From positions 13,975,910 to 14,039,909 of the forward strand of contig CM028329.1 in NCBI GenBank assembly GCA_016647705.1: 64,000 bases of DNA, given 5' to 3'. The stretch is from Eucommia ulmoides. Taxonomy: Eukaryota > Streptophyta > Magnoliopsida > Garryales > Eucommiaceae. A program made the translations under genes and the position numbers. Below, one piece after another: positions 54,500 through 64,000 of this stretch; the first letter of the stretch is position 1; the number at the start of each line of letters is the position of its first letter. The notes below the pieces were generated by a model that did no database searches, had not been told where the DNA came from, and saw only the letters and a program-made list of their open reading frames with translations.

Positions 54500-55424
54500 A
54501 TTGAAGCTCAAAAGTTGAATGTTCAATTGGAGAGAATTCGGGGTGGAATGAAAAATGGTCGCAGAGCGGATTATCATGTCAAGAAAAGTGATGAGGCTTT
54601 GATGACCGGAAATAGGTTGTGTGTACCTAACAATGTTAATTTGAATAAGGATATTTTGGAAGAAGCGCATAGCTCAGCATACGCGATGCATCCAAGCAGT
54701 ACCAAAAATGTATTGGGATTTGCATGAGCATTATTGGGGAATCGGAATGAAACAAGAAATCGCGGAGTTTGTGGTCAGGTATCCTACTTGTTAGCAAGTG
54801 AAAATTGAGTATCAACGTCCAAGTGGGTTGCTACAACCTCTACTTATTCTAGAGTAGAAATAGGAGCATATCACGATAAATTTCAGTTCGGGATTACCTC
54901 GTACTCAAAAGGGGCATAATTCTATCTGGGTGATCGTTGATAGACTTACCAAGTCCGCTCATTTTTTTACCGTAAAGATGACGTATTCTCTTGAAAAGTA
55001 TGTCCAATTATATATCGATGAGATTGGTAGGTTGCATAGCGCATCGGTTTCTATAATGTCGGATAGAGATCTAATATTTACTTCGATGTTTTGGCATAGC
55101 CTTCAAATTGCTTTGGATACCAAGCTGAAATTTAGTACCTCTTTCCATCCTCAGACAGATGGTCAATCAGAGCGTACGATTCAAACGTTGGAGGATATGT
55201 TGAGAAGATGTGTTCTGGAATTTCCTGGTAGCCGGGATAATCAGTTGTCGTTAATCGAATTTTCCTACAACAACAGCTACCATTCAGAAATCGAGATGGT
55301 CCTGTATGAAGCATTGTATGGTAGGAAACGCAGAACTCCAGTCTGCTGGACTGAAGTAGGTGAACGTAAATTGTTGATGTCGGACATAGCTCAGATGATA
55401 ACAGACAAGGTAAAGGTGATTTGA
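54500..55424 (+). pseudogene. Integrase zinc finger and core of the chromovirus
   Basis: LCVPNNVNLNKDILEEAHSS, AYAMHPSSTK (zinc-binding His pair), PTC-stop (second Cys), then EHITINFSSGLPRTQKG. In the family the residue after I-T-M/I is the first catalytic Asp; here it is Asn (G to A). From 54930 the frame is open for 164 codons: VIVDRLTKSAHFF, SIMSDRDLIFTSMFW (second Asp present), FHPQTDGQSERTIQTLEDML (Glu present), EALYGRKRRTPVCW. It stops at 55424 where the microsatellite begins. Confidence 0.88.
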
Positions 55425-55490
55425 GAAGAAAAAAAATATAATAATAATAATAATAATAAATAAATAATAAAGAGAAAATATATATATTTT
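55424..55490. repeat. A/T-rich microsatellite inside the integrase
   Basis: A run of A, about nine AAT units, and TA repeats. It splits the reading frame between KVKVI and the RQKSYVDKCRWELEFKVRDH segment, which are close neighbours in other chromovirus integrases. Confidence 0.92.
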
Positions 55491-55493
55491 TCC

Positions 55494-55967
55494 TCAGAAT
55501 CGACAAAAGAGTTATGTAGACAAATGCCGGTGGGAGTTGGAGTTCAAAGTAAGAGATCACGTGTTCTTGCGTATTTCTCCATGAAAAGGCATAATGAGGT
55601 TCAGGAAGAAAGGAAAGTTGAGTCCAAGATACATCGGACCCTACAAAATCTTAGATCGGGTTGGCGAGACAGCCTATCGGCTTTCTTTACCACCAGAGCT
55701 GTCTCGACTACACAACGTTTTCCATGTATCACTGCTCCGAAAATATTCACTAGATCCTTCTCATGTGTTGACTTCGCAGACGATCGAATTGGAAGCAGAT
55801 TTGACCTATGTTGAGAAGCCAGTCCAAATCCTAAGTCGTAAGGACCAGGTGTTACGGACGAAAACGATCCCATTAGTCAAAGTGTTGTGGAGTAATTAAG
55901 TAATGGAAGAGGCAACATGGGAGCGGGAAGACGAAATGAGGAACAAACGTCCACATTTGTTCATTTA
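55494..55967 (+). pseudogene. Integrase C-terminus and chromodomain
   Basis: SYVDKCRWELEFKVRDHVFL, RFRKKGKLSPRYIGPYKILD, RVGETAYRLSLPPELSRLHN, VFHVSLLRKYSLDPSHVL, then the chromodomain: YVEKPVQILSRKDQVLRTKT, IPLVKVLWSN, a stop, VMEEATWEREDEM. In chromoviruses this domain is thought to guide insertion towards particular chromatin. Frame changes near 55580 and an in-frame TAA at 55897 disable it. Confidence 0.87.
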
Positions 55968-56000
55968 GGTAAAAAAAAAAATAATAATAATAATAATAAA

Positions 56001-56035
56001 ATTTCGGGACGAAATTTCTTTTAGGAGGAAAGAGT
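56001..56035 (+). other. Chromovirus polypurine tract region
   Basis: ATTTCGGGACGAAATTTC, then TTTTAGGAGGAAAGAGT up to the LTR start. The first motif is characteristic of plant chromoviruses. Confidence 0.85.
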
Positions 56036-56239
56036 TGCAAGGCCGAAATCATAATAAGTACGTCATCAATAGTTGTATTTTAAAGTATTGGGAAATTCGG
56101 GATAAAGTTTTGTTAGTAAAAATTAAAATTTAAAAGTGTAGGGGTCAATTTGTAATTTTCAAAATATTGAATTTGAATTTGGGTTCCACTAAAAACCTAA
56201 TGAAAACTAAAGGGAGGATAATGTAATTTGGGCAAATGA

Positions 56240-56242
<3 letters not shown>

Positions 56243-56313
<71 letters not shown>

Positions 56314-56318
56314 GTATA
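56243..56318. repeat. (TA)n(TGTA)n microsatellite
   Basis: About 29 TA units followed by four TGTA units, 80 bases upstream of the LTR TATA box. Confidence 0.95.
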
Positions 56319-56395
56319 CATACCGTCGGTGGGATCCAGAGCAAATCGAAATCACGACGTGGCAGCGTTATGATCAACGAACACCGCTTAATTCA

Positions 56396-56409
56396 TGCAT
56401 ATAAATGCA
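56396..56409 (+). promoter_or_regulatory. TATA box of the chromovirus LTR
   Basis: GCATATAAATGCAT. This part is absent from the truncated 5' LTR, so the element as it stands has no 5' promoter. Confidence 0.6.
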
Positions 56410-57674
56410 TCCGTGCAGGGATCATGATAAAAAACGAGGTAAGGAAATCTGAAAACACAACATTCTAGAGAGAAAGAGAGAGAGAGAGAGGGGAAGCTTA
56501 GCCGGCGGTGATGGGTTCGGAGAGATGGCGTTGTTCCGGCATGGGTGTGTCAGTAGTCGTTGGTGAGTAGGTGTGTGTGTTTCTCGTGTGTTCTGTGCAG
56601 GTCGATGTTGCGAGGGTATGTGTGGAATCGTCATTTGCTCCTTCGGCGATTTTTGTGGGTATACGTGGGTGTGTCGTTCGGCACTTCTGTTCATGACAGT
56701 GTGTGTGTGTGTGTGTGTGCGTTTCCTGATCGATTGACGGTGATCCCCAACGTTGTGAGAGGGTGGGGTTCGTCGGTTTGGTTTGGTCGGAGGTGCGGTT
56801 TTGTCCGACGAGTGTGTGTGTGTGTGTGTGTTTCGGACGTTCGTGTTTGTGTGTGTCTGGATGTGATTTGCAATCGGCATATATGTGTAGTCTGATGCGT
56901 GTGTGGGTGATCGTGTCTAGTGGGCGTGGCATGGACGGCGGTGGTTGTGTGGGTGTCGCCAGATGTTTGCCGGTGGTAAGCTTAGAGAGATAAATGGGTG
57001 TGTTTTCCGTTGGCCGTGTGTGGGTCTGTGCATCCATGTGTGTTTGTGTGTGTGCTGTACGTAAGAGTATGTATTTGGTCCGGTGGTGTTTCCATTCGAC
57101 GGTGTGTGTGTAAATCACCGGAGTTGTCGTCAGAGAGTTAGAGAGAGAGGAAGTGGGTATATGTGTGTGGGTGTGTGGTTGTCTCTGTATGAGTGTTGTG
57201 TGTGTGCTGTTGTGATTGTAGGTGGGTGGTCGGTTGTGGGTTGGCCGGCGGATGATGGCAGGGAGGAGTGGAAGAGGCTGGCGGCTGCAGCGGAACAGCA
57301 AACAGAAACGGAAAGCAAAAGCAGGAAACGGGAAAAAAAAAAAAAAAAAAAAAAAAAAAGGAGGAATAAAAAATGGGAAATTTGCAGAAACCACCCCAGG
57401 AAAATCTAAAACCGATCACGTGGTCGCCAAACGATTTGGAAACAGGTGAAATTTCAAACGATTAATTAATTTTAATTACGTGGTACATAAAATAGTAACG
57501 AATCAGAATATAGGGTCTGCATTGCATGATTAGGATGTTTTAGATAAGATATTAATTTAGGCTCTGTTACTATTAGGTTCGCAGGCACCGGTGTCCCGAT
57601 AGAGTGTGGTCAGTGAAGGTTTTGGAGAGCAGATAACGAGGTGAGTGTACTGTCTTCTTGCCAAACTATTTCTC

Positions 57675-57676
<2 letters not shown>

Positions 57677-57709
<33 letters not shown>
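57677..57709. repeat. (TA)n microsatellite in 3' LTR
   Basis: About 16 TA units; the matching site in the 5' LTR (50758-50771) has about six or seven. Confidence 0.94.
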
Positions 57710-57713
<4 letters not shown>

Positions 57714-58835
57714 AAATATGTGATTATTTAAATTGTATGAATTTATAAATGATATGGATAAAGCAGGATTTAAGTGAGTCGGTAAACTAGACTTTCGGGA
57801 AATTTCGATAGTTTTCAATAAGAAGTTGAAAATGAATTTTTGTTGGGTTTGGTGAAGTTAAACGGTGTTTCTAAAAGAGAATAGAAAACATCTGTTTTTC
57901 TAAAAATGTCTAGTTTTTCTAAAAATAAAGGTTGGAAAAGTTGGTTTTGAGGAAAAGAGATAGACGTGGTGATTTGACCATGTTGAGTAGACGATATTTA
58001 TTGAGTTGTGATTCGATGATGCCGTATTTGATTTTGACGATGCCATGGTTGTTCTCCCCAAAAGAGGTGTGGATTATATTTCTCCCCGTAAGGAGTATAG
58101 ATTCTTCCCATAAGATGTGGATAGTTCTCCCCGTAAGGGGTGTGGATTATATTTCTCCCCAACAGGGGTGTGGATATTTCGTAGGAAGGCATTCCTACGG
58201 ATGTTACGGTACCGTTGCAACTCCCGATCGTGAGGTTAAAATGATCACTATGGTTAGCCAGTGTATGTGTTGTGGTGGAGTGGTGGTTTGAGATGTGGTG
58301 TTTTATTTATATTGGGTGATTTATTATTTATTATGGTGATTGGTATGATTTTGTACTAGATGGATTTGGATGAAACGTATACTTATTGGTTTATTTTCAC
58401 TGCTTATATTATGGAGAATTTTACTAGTTATGCGTTGTTTACATACTTACGCTTGATCCATTTAGATGTTATCGAATAATTTATTATTACAAAATGTTTT
58501 TACCAAGAAGGCAGTACACTCGCAGGTAAAATAGCTAGGAGTCGGTCGGTCCCCTACTAGTGCTGGATAGAGTTATGCGGGTCATGCGATGGAGTTATTT
58601 GAGAGAAATTTTGAGGCGAAGTGACAGAGATGAATCTAAGTGAGATTCATGGGATTCGAATTTTGGTTATTCTTATATTTCGGACAGTGTGTCCCTATCA
58701 GTTGGAATTATGTATATGCTGTACATATCATTTGTTTGTATATTATCATTATTGTGATTGTCTAGTCAATTAGGTGATGTTATGTCGACGTCACGCCGGC
58801 CCCAGGGTGACAAGAGTCTGGGGTGGGGTGTGACA

Positions 58836-59161
58836 ACCGGTCATTCAGCCTCCGTTGAGAAGATACAGTAAAGCATCAAAGACCGGTCATTTAGTCTCCG
58901 TGAAGAAGATGCAGCCATAATGCCTCAAGGACACGTCATTTAGCCTACTTTGAGATCATCAAGGACATGCCATTCAGCCTCTTTAGACTAAATCCTTTAT
59001 CGTTTCCAAATGGTAGATGTAGAAATGCTCAGGTATACTGCTAAACATCTGTTAAAGTAAAATTTAATTTTTTTTCTTTTAAATATCATTGCTAGCAGAA
59101 CAAAATATCTATGTCTCCTTCTTCGTCATTATGAGTAAATTCGCATGACAAAAAAAGATAG
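58836..59161 (+). mobile_element. End of the outer Tat-like 3' region with polypurine tract
   Basis: Starts within the 'ggtcatttagcctcc' array (three more units) and ends with the polypurine ACAAAAAAAGATAG just before the LTR at 59163. Shows that 38466 and 58836 belong to the same host element. Confidence 0.72.
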
Positions 59162-59162
59162 T

Positions 59163-59399
59163 TGTAGACATCACATTTTGTCTCCCCTTATAAATGTTGA
59201 AGTTGAAAGTACAACTTCAAATAAATTTTAAACTTAGACTTAAAGGAAATGAATTTATACTTTGGATAACACAAGATAATATAGAAAAACTATAAAATCA
59301 TAAGAAGAAGAAAAAAATATTGAATTTGATTGAATTTGGTAAAGTAAAAGTTTCGGGTCAACTTCGAAATTCCTAAAATTAAAGGGGGACTAAGATGAC
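59163..59399 (+). mobile_element. Start of the outer Tat-like 3' LTR
   Basis: TGTAGACATCACATTTTGTC, similar over about 230 bases to 725-960, including AAATTTTAAACTTAGACTTA and 'cctaaaattaaagggggac'. Cut at 59400 by F3; the rest of the LTR is outside the window. Confidence 0.7.
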
Positions 59400-60791
59400 T
59401 GGTAGCGCGTAAAAACGCCACTATTTTCACTCGCAAGTATACGAAGTCAAGTTTTAGTAAAGGTGGGGAGAGTAAGGGTATCCTGTCCACAGGGATTGGT
59501 TGTGATTATTATTGAGTACCGCGTTTATCATGACCTAAATTTATCTAAGCTAAAACAAATGTATGTAAAATTATTATAAACTAATACTAAAATACTAATT
59601 AAACTATAATAATACTAATATGAGATGTTTAGGGAAAGTATTGCCTAGGGATTAACTTTGTTATCAAAAACGTGTTTGGTCTCGTTTTAGTTTACATTAA
59701 TGACGTTCGGGTATCCGACAATCTCGGTTCGTAAACTCACTCGCCACCTCTCTCTAGTGTAAGACAATTGAATACGTGACTTCGTGTCAACGGAGAAGTC
59801 ACCCTCAACGTCTTAACGATGCTAGGTCAACTGAGTCTCGCCCCAACGTCATTGACTGTACACTTTCTAACGCCCTCCCAGGCGTTAGATTGTCGTGTTG
59901 TGTTTACCCTAGTCCGAATTCGGGGTTACCTCTCCCGAGTGTCAAACCCCGTATTCTCTAATTATCTAAAGAGGCATAATATCATTACAACACGGTAAAC
60001 AAAATCAAAATTATTATAAAACAACCATAAACAAAACATAAACTCAAACAAATCATACTTTTCTAAATTATATTAATTCCTAGACAAAAACCCATTTAGC
60101 TCATGGCCAAAGCTAGTTATATAATGAAAATAGATCTAAACATGCTCAAACAACAATCCTAAGTTAAGAAATAAAGAAATAAATGGGAGAAACTTAGCCT
60201 AGTTCGAAGATTTGTTGCTAAAAACGTTTTGAGATCGCTCCCCCTTCTTGGTAACGTGATCTTCTCCGCAGGATTTAAATGAGCACTCCCAAAACTTCTC
60301 TCTAAAACATCCTAAGTCTATTAGGGCTCTAATATCCGGAGGAGAGGAGAGGAAGGAGTATAAATAGGGAAAATATCCTAAAAATATCTAAAATGGTACA
60401 GCGTCACAGCCTAGGCGGTGGGATTAACTGCCTAGGCAGTGGGTATGCATCGCCTAGGCGGTGGAATAGTGATCCAAGCCTCTGCATTCTAATGGCCTAG
60501 GCGGTGAAACTGCAACGAATTTAGGCTTGGCTCTATACTTTGACCGCCGCGGCAGTGGTTTGGTTGCCACGGCGGTGGCTGCAGATTCTGAATTTTAGCT
60601 TCTTTGCCCTTTTTCCACCATTTTTTCATCGTCTTTGATCCGATGTGATCATTTTTTATCCGTTTTCATCCCGTTTTACGTCAAACACCTGATTTATACA
60701 AAAACACATAATAACAAATTAAAACGTACTACATATACTCGAAAACTAACAATGTTCAGATTAGAAATAGATAGGTAATTTACACCTATCA
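59400..60791 (-). mobile_element. 3' LTR of F3
   Basis: On the minus strand TGATAGGTGTAAATTACC to GCGCTACCA, 1392 bases. Palindrome array at 60400-60585 and a TATA-like CCCTATTTATACTC (minus, 60371-60358). Confidence 0.93.
60400..60585 (-). promoter_or_regulatory. Palindrome array in F3 LTR
   Basis: Six units: CACAGCCTAGGCGGTG, AACTGCCTAGGCAGTG, CATCGCCTAGGCGGTG, ATGGCCTAGGCGGTG, GACCGCCGCGGCAGTG and TTGCCACGGCGGTGG. Where both arms are changed, the changes match (ACTGCC...GGCAGT), keeping the palindrome. Confidence 0.85.
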
Positions 60792-60810
60792 AATACCTCC
60801 AAACTCAGAA
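60792..60810 (-). other. Polypurine tract of F3
   Basis: Minus strand TTCTGAGTTTGGAGGTATT before the LTR start. Confidence 0.8.
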
Positions 60811-62225
60811 TTTTGCTAGTCCTTGAGCAAAACACCCATGGAATAAAATAAAATATAACAACCAAAACTGAAAAATGAAAAACACAAAAAACAAATATGT
60901 GCAAGTTTTGAGTATTATCTACCGGCCAAACGAATTATCCCTCATCGACCCCCAATCTTATCGCGTTCAGGCATAAAAACACACCATGTAATGTTCTAGA
61001 ATTTCAACATTTATAATAGTAAATGCCATTATAGATCCTGCTAAAGTGTGTGTGTGTGTGTGTTTAAAACTCAAATATATAACTGTCCGTTAATCGGATT
61101 GGATTATCCACCATATAAGCGTATGACATAAAAAACCCGAAGGTATAGGGAATCCATAGGCTTGACCTGGGATCTATTCTCCACTAATGTAGGCTCGTAA
61201 GTTCAAAAAGATCAATAGGTCTTGGTTCGGTTTAGGACAAATGGCCAAGGGTAATTTTGAAAGAGAAAATGGGTTAACGTCGTTAACTTGACGTTACCCA
61301 AGGCACATCGCTTAGAATTCTCACTCTCGAAACCCCATAGATAAATTTGAAACAACCCTGAAAATATATTAAGAACGACGTACTCACTTGTCAAAAAGAC
61401 ACAAAAATAAAAACCGTATTTATATTTTATTTTTTTTATTGATTTATTTTTTCAATGAACACACCCCCAAACTTATTCGATTGTTATAATTTAAGGTGTG
61501 TGTGAAAAATGAACAAAAACGACAAGTGCGTACTCGAATACCAAACCAATCAAAAATTCGCCCTAAACCCAACCGCTCACATCAAGTAGCATTTCCAATC
61601 TACTAGCTTGATTCTCTCAAATTGTGTCTTCAATTTAGTGATGTAGGTTTGGAAAAAGTTTAATCGGCTAGGGTAATTGTTTAAGTGTTCAGAATTGAAA
61701 TGGCATTTAGGTTTCGACAGGGTAAAGAGGGGTAATGATTTAACAAGGTTGGCTTAAAAAGGCTCAAGCGAGAAAATGAATGCCGAAATCATATATTCCG
61801 AACAACCTTGCCTAGGATTTCGCCTTGAATCTTCCCCAAATCAAGTTCTAGAAACCCTAATGTCATGAATTTAGTTGACAGATAATCGTTTTCAGATCAA
61901 TTAGATGGTTATATAATGAGTTTTCGTGCTCATGCAAGTAGGATCTATAATAACTATTACTAAAACATAACGTTGAGCACACAAAACATACATGAATCAT
62001 TCTTACGCTCGACCTCAATAAACAACCAGGGGACAGACTCATCATCGGGTAAAGGCCCATATGACGTCAAAACTTAGCACATACACAAAACTATCCTAAA
62101 CAGACATGCACACGTAGAAACAATAAAACATACTAACTAAAACACACTACACATTACACCCGACTCAAATAGGAAATGCCCAATGACATGATAAAGCATT
62201 ATAATGAAGACTAGGGGTTTTAAAC
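60811..62225 (-). mobile_element. F3 3' untranslated region
   Basis: No coding frame. Conserved TTCTAGAA at 61004-61011, a short GT microsatellite near 61045 and the block with 'cctaggatttcgccttgaa' near 61812 shared with the Athila-like 3' region at 6900. Confidence 0.72.
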
Positions 62226-62260
62226 ACATACCTGGAAGGCGAGAGACTCTCGCCTCCGAA
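62226..62260 (-). promoter_or_regulatory. Hairpin plus splice-donor-like motif (F3)
   Basis: GGCGAGAG-A-CTCTCGCC is a perfect 8-bp stem, next to minus-strand CCAG/GTATGTG (boundary between 62232 and 62231). Confidence 0.58.
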
Positions 62261-62799
62261 TCAAATCGGATATGATGGATCTAATTTAATTTTTTCCTTG
62301 GGTTGCCTCCCAAGAAGCACTTGGTTTATGGTCATCAGCCTGACATACCGAAGTGCTCATTAAAGAGCGGCTTCTACCAGTAGTAAGTGTCGTACAACAC
62401 CACATAAGGGTCTTGATTGTCAACGCCCTCAAGCTTGGCGAGATTTAGCATTCGGCTCAGGCTTTTAATGGCACGCCTCACTAGTTCATGTACTTAGTGG
62501 GCATGGAAGAATGTTGCTATCGGCGGCGAAGGACAAGTGAACCACATTGGATCCTCGTAGATGTGATTGTCTAGAATCGATGGCAGGATCACTATCTGGA
62601 TCTCCAATGGTGACAAATCATAATCATCGATCCATGCTTGGGTTCCTGTCTCATTCGAATAAGCATAATTGAACTCTCCTAAGCTCCTTCTGCTCGTTTT
62701 TGGCTCCTCACGGTGGCTTTCATAATTGGATTCATCTTATTAGCCTCTCAGTACCACCGCTTTAGCCTCGGACTCAATAAAGCAAAGAAGATGACCGAT

Positions 62800-63315
62800 T
62801 TACGTCTGCAAACACGCTACGGTCTCATTGATATCGGCACAGACCGTCTCGATATGATCAAGACGATCATCAAGCTCGTTGATCCGATCATGTTTCTCCC
62901 TCAAAAATTTCTGAGTCTTCCCCATAACGGTTGTGAGCATTTCTTCCAGATTGGGGGAAAACTCCTCGTCATGATCCGAATTGTCAACCCATGGCGCCGT
63001 GGTGTTGGAAAAATTCCCCAAGCTTTGGTAACTTGGTGAATGATTCCAACTTTGATAATCATAGGCCGCCATTTCCTCTAACGACCAAATGGTTTCGTCC
63101 GTGGTTAGGTCGTAGAGAGAGGGGGATCCATTTCCTCCTTCCACTAATATTCTGGTTGTGGCTTGTAAGCCATCGAGGAAATTGAGGAGTCCACTCTCCG
63201 TTGAGAAATGATGGTTCAAAAACCGGAGTAGCAAATCCTTGTATCTATCCCAAGCATAGTAAAATGGCTCAGAATCCCGTTGAAAGAACAGCAAGAGTAC
63301 CTGTTGATCTACCAT
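62800..63315 (-). CDS. Truncated Athila-type gag ORF of F3
   Basis: 171 codons, open from ATG at 63315 (MVDQQVLLLFF) to TAA at 62800. An upstream in-frame ATG (63375) exists but its extra 20 residues come from the T-rich leader, and both F2 and the related gag begin at the inner one. Residues 10-75 (SEPFYYAWDRYKDLLLRFLN, then LNFLDGLQATTRILVEGGNG, WSLEEMAAYDYQSW) match the second part of Athila capsid. Residues 120-171 (LEEMLTTVMGKTQKFLREKH, DRINELDDRLDHIETVCADI) look like a coiled coil and match 15698-15919. The N-terminal capsid half and the zinc finger are missing. The only retrotransposon frame here that is whole from start to stop; whether it is made or useful is unknown. Confidence 0.65.
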   Translation of the reverse strand: MVDQQVLLLFFQRDSEPFYYAWDRYKDLLLRFLNHHFSTESGLLNFLDGLQATTRILVEGGNGSPSLYDLTTDETIWSLEEMAAYDYQSWNHSPSYQSLGNFSNTTAPWVDNSDHDEEFSPNLEEMLTTVMGKTQKFLREKHDRINELDDRLDHIETVCADINETVACLQT

Positions 63316-63430
63316 CTTCAAGCTCCCTGCGGAACAACAAAAACAAAAACTACAAAGGAAAAAAATTATACACAAAAGAAATGCCTAAAGTAAAATTCGG
63401 TCATTTATATCAATAACAAATCAACAACCT

Positions 63431-63449
63431 ATCCCCGGCAACGGCGCCA
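63431..63449 (-). other. Perfect tRNA-Asp primer-binding site of F3
   Basis: The plus strand ATCCCCGGCAACGGCGCCA is identical to the 3' end of plant tRNA-Asp(GTC) with CCA as I know it. Six bases separate it from the 5' LTR. Confidence 0.88.
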
Positions 63450-63455
63450 AAAACT

Positions 63456-64000
63456 TGGTAGCGCGTAAATATGCCACTACTTTCACTCGCAAGTATACGA
63501 GGTCAAGTTTTAGTAAAGGTGGAGAGAGTAAGGGTATCGTGTCCACAGGGATTGGTTGTGATTATTATTGAGTACCGCATTTATCATGACCTAAATTTAT
63601 CTAAGCTAAAACAAATATATGTAAAATTATTATAAACTAATACTAAAATACTAATTAAACTATAATAATACTAATATGAGATGTTTAGGGAAAGTATTGC
63701 CTAGGGATTAACTTTGTTATCAAAAACGTGTTTGGTCTCATTTTAGTTTACATTAATGGCGTTCGGGTATCCGACAATCTCAGTTCGTAAACTCACTCGC
63801 CACCTCTCTCTAGTGTAAGATGATTGAATACGTGACTTCGTGTCAACGAAGAAGTCACCCTCAACGTCTTAACGATGCTAGGTCACGTGAGTCTCGCCCC
63901 AACGTCATTGACTGTACACTTTCTAACGCCCTCTCGGGCGTTAGATTGTCGTGTTGTGTTTACCCTAGTCCGAATTCGGGGTTACCTCTCCCGAGTGTCA
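63456..64000 (-). mobile_element. 5' LTR of F3, partial
   Basis: TGGTAGCGCGTAAATATG onwards, collinear with 59400-59944. Continues beyond the window. Confidence 0.93.

Larger units (their letters stand above)
50091..58835 (+). mobile_element. Tekay/Del-like chromovirus, 5' LTR truncated
   Basis: 5' LTR remnant to 51909, tRNA-iMet PBS, no recognisable gag, decayed protease, RT, RNase H, integrase and a chromodomain, then the motif ATTTCGGGACGAAATTTCTT and polypurine tract before a full 2.8-kb 3' LTR (56036-58835). The chromodomain after integrase and the GGGACGAAATTTC motif point to the chromovirus clade, most like Tekay/Del. Confidence 0.9.
56036..58835 (+). mobile_element. 3' LTR of the chromovirus
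   Basis: TGCAAGGCCGAAATCATA to GGGGTGTGACA, 2800 bases. Contains a TA/TGTA microsatellite (56243-56318), TATA box GCATATAAATGCAT (56396-56409), GT-rich repeats (56565-57060) and an A tract (57331-57359). Right flank ACCGG. The long open frames on both strands at 56422-57419 are GT/CA-repeat artefacts and not genes. Confidence 0.92.
59400..64000 (-). mobile_element. F3: gag-only Athila-derived element, right end outside window
   Basis: 3' LTR 59400-60791, polypurine tract, 3' UTR, gag ORF, perfect PBS 63431-63449, 5' LTR from 63456 off the window. Left flank ATGAC. The internal region is 2664 bases, with no pol. The two LTRs differ at about 18 of the 545 bases that can be compared (my count by eye), mostly transitions, so it is the youngest-looking insertion here. 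Confidence 0.93.

Noticed and set aside
56422-57419. Long open frames (up to 298 codons) on both strands in the chromovirus LTR
   Set aside because: Rich in His/Thr or Val/Cys from GT/CA dinucleotide repeats, overlapping on both strands, inside an LTR. Low-complexity artefacts.
62713-63185. Plus-strand open frames of 108 and 64 codons
   Set aside because: Antisense of the F3 gag frame, which has the family motifs.
63431-63449. Partial tRNA-Asp gene
   Set aside because: Only the 3' 19 bases are present, directly beside an LTR; it is the primer-binding site.

Overview
This is repeat-rich nuclear DNA of a seed plant, probably an angiosperm with a retrotransposon-packed genome. It is AT-rich and full of microsatellites. 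Every recognisable coding segment belongs to a plant LTR retrotransposon. I found no host gene, tRNA or rRNA gene and no CRISPR array. The species cannot be named from the sequence. The primer-binding sites fit plant usage: tRNA-Asp for Athila-like Ty3/gypsy, tRNA-iMet for copia and chromovirus, and a TGGTGACT... site for Tat/Ogre.

Layout. The window is a nest of elements. The outermost is a plus-strand Tat/Ogre-like element: 5' LTR 725-3949, PBS 3950, tandem-repeat-rich 3' region at 29440-29923 + 35784-38466 + 58836-59162, polypurine tract, then a 3' LTR from 59163 running off the window. Inside it are: (1) a minus-strand Athila-like element (4515 to about 21590) with gag, protease, RT, RNase H, integrase and a 3' ORF, itself hit by a Sirevirus-type solo LTR (11834-14109) and an internally deleted Sirevirus copy (16859-20306); (2) a second, minus-strand Tat-like piece (LTR about 21591-25257, gag about 26560-28484), its LTR hit by another Sirevirus solo LTR (22036-24650); (3) F1, a short Athila-derived element (29924-35783, TSD GTAAC); (4) a minus-strand Sirevirus (38467-45240) whose 5' LTR was hit by F2 (45241-50090); (5) a Tekay/Del-like chromovirus (50091-58835); (6) F3, a minus-strand gag-only Athila-derived element (59400 to beyond the end) inside the outer 3' LTR.

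How the parts relate. F1, F2 and F3 are non-autonomous relatives of the big Athila-like element: they share its LTR structure, polypurine tract, 3' UTR and tRNA-Asp PBS, but none has pol. None of the pol copies looks functional. Athila RT and integrase active sites are altered and its protease active site is deleted. The Sirevirus RT reads YVDV. The chromovirus integrase has lost its first catalytic Asp. Many lesions read as G-to-A or C-to-T, as expected from decay of methylated DNA. F3 is the youngest-looking copy (about 18 mismatches in 545 shared LTR bases by eye, perfect PBS, open gag frame).

Most interesting signal. All four Athila-type elements carry arrays of short imperfect palindromes (GC-rich arms, 4-base core) in the LTR upstream of the TATA region. 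The core differs between subfamilies (CTAG, CGCG, TACA/TGTA, TGCA). In two elements a second array sits inside the element, just upstream of a C/A-rich leader and the 3' ORF: a candidate internal promoter. The Sirevirus LTRs carry independent arrays based on GTCGAC or GGTCAAC. A hairpin followed by a splice-donor-like AG/GTATGTG is kept in all four Athila-type copies.
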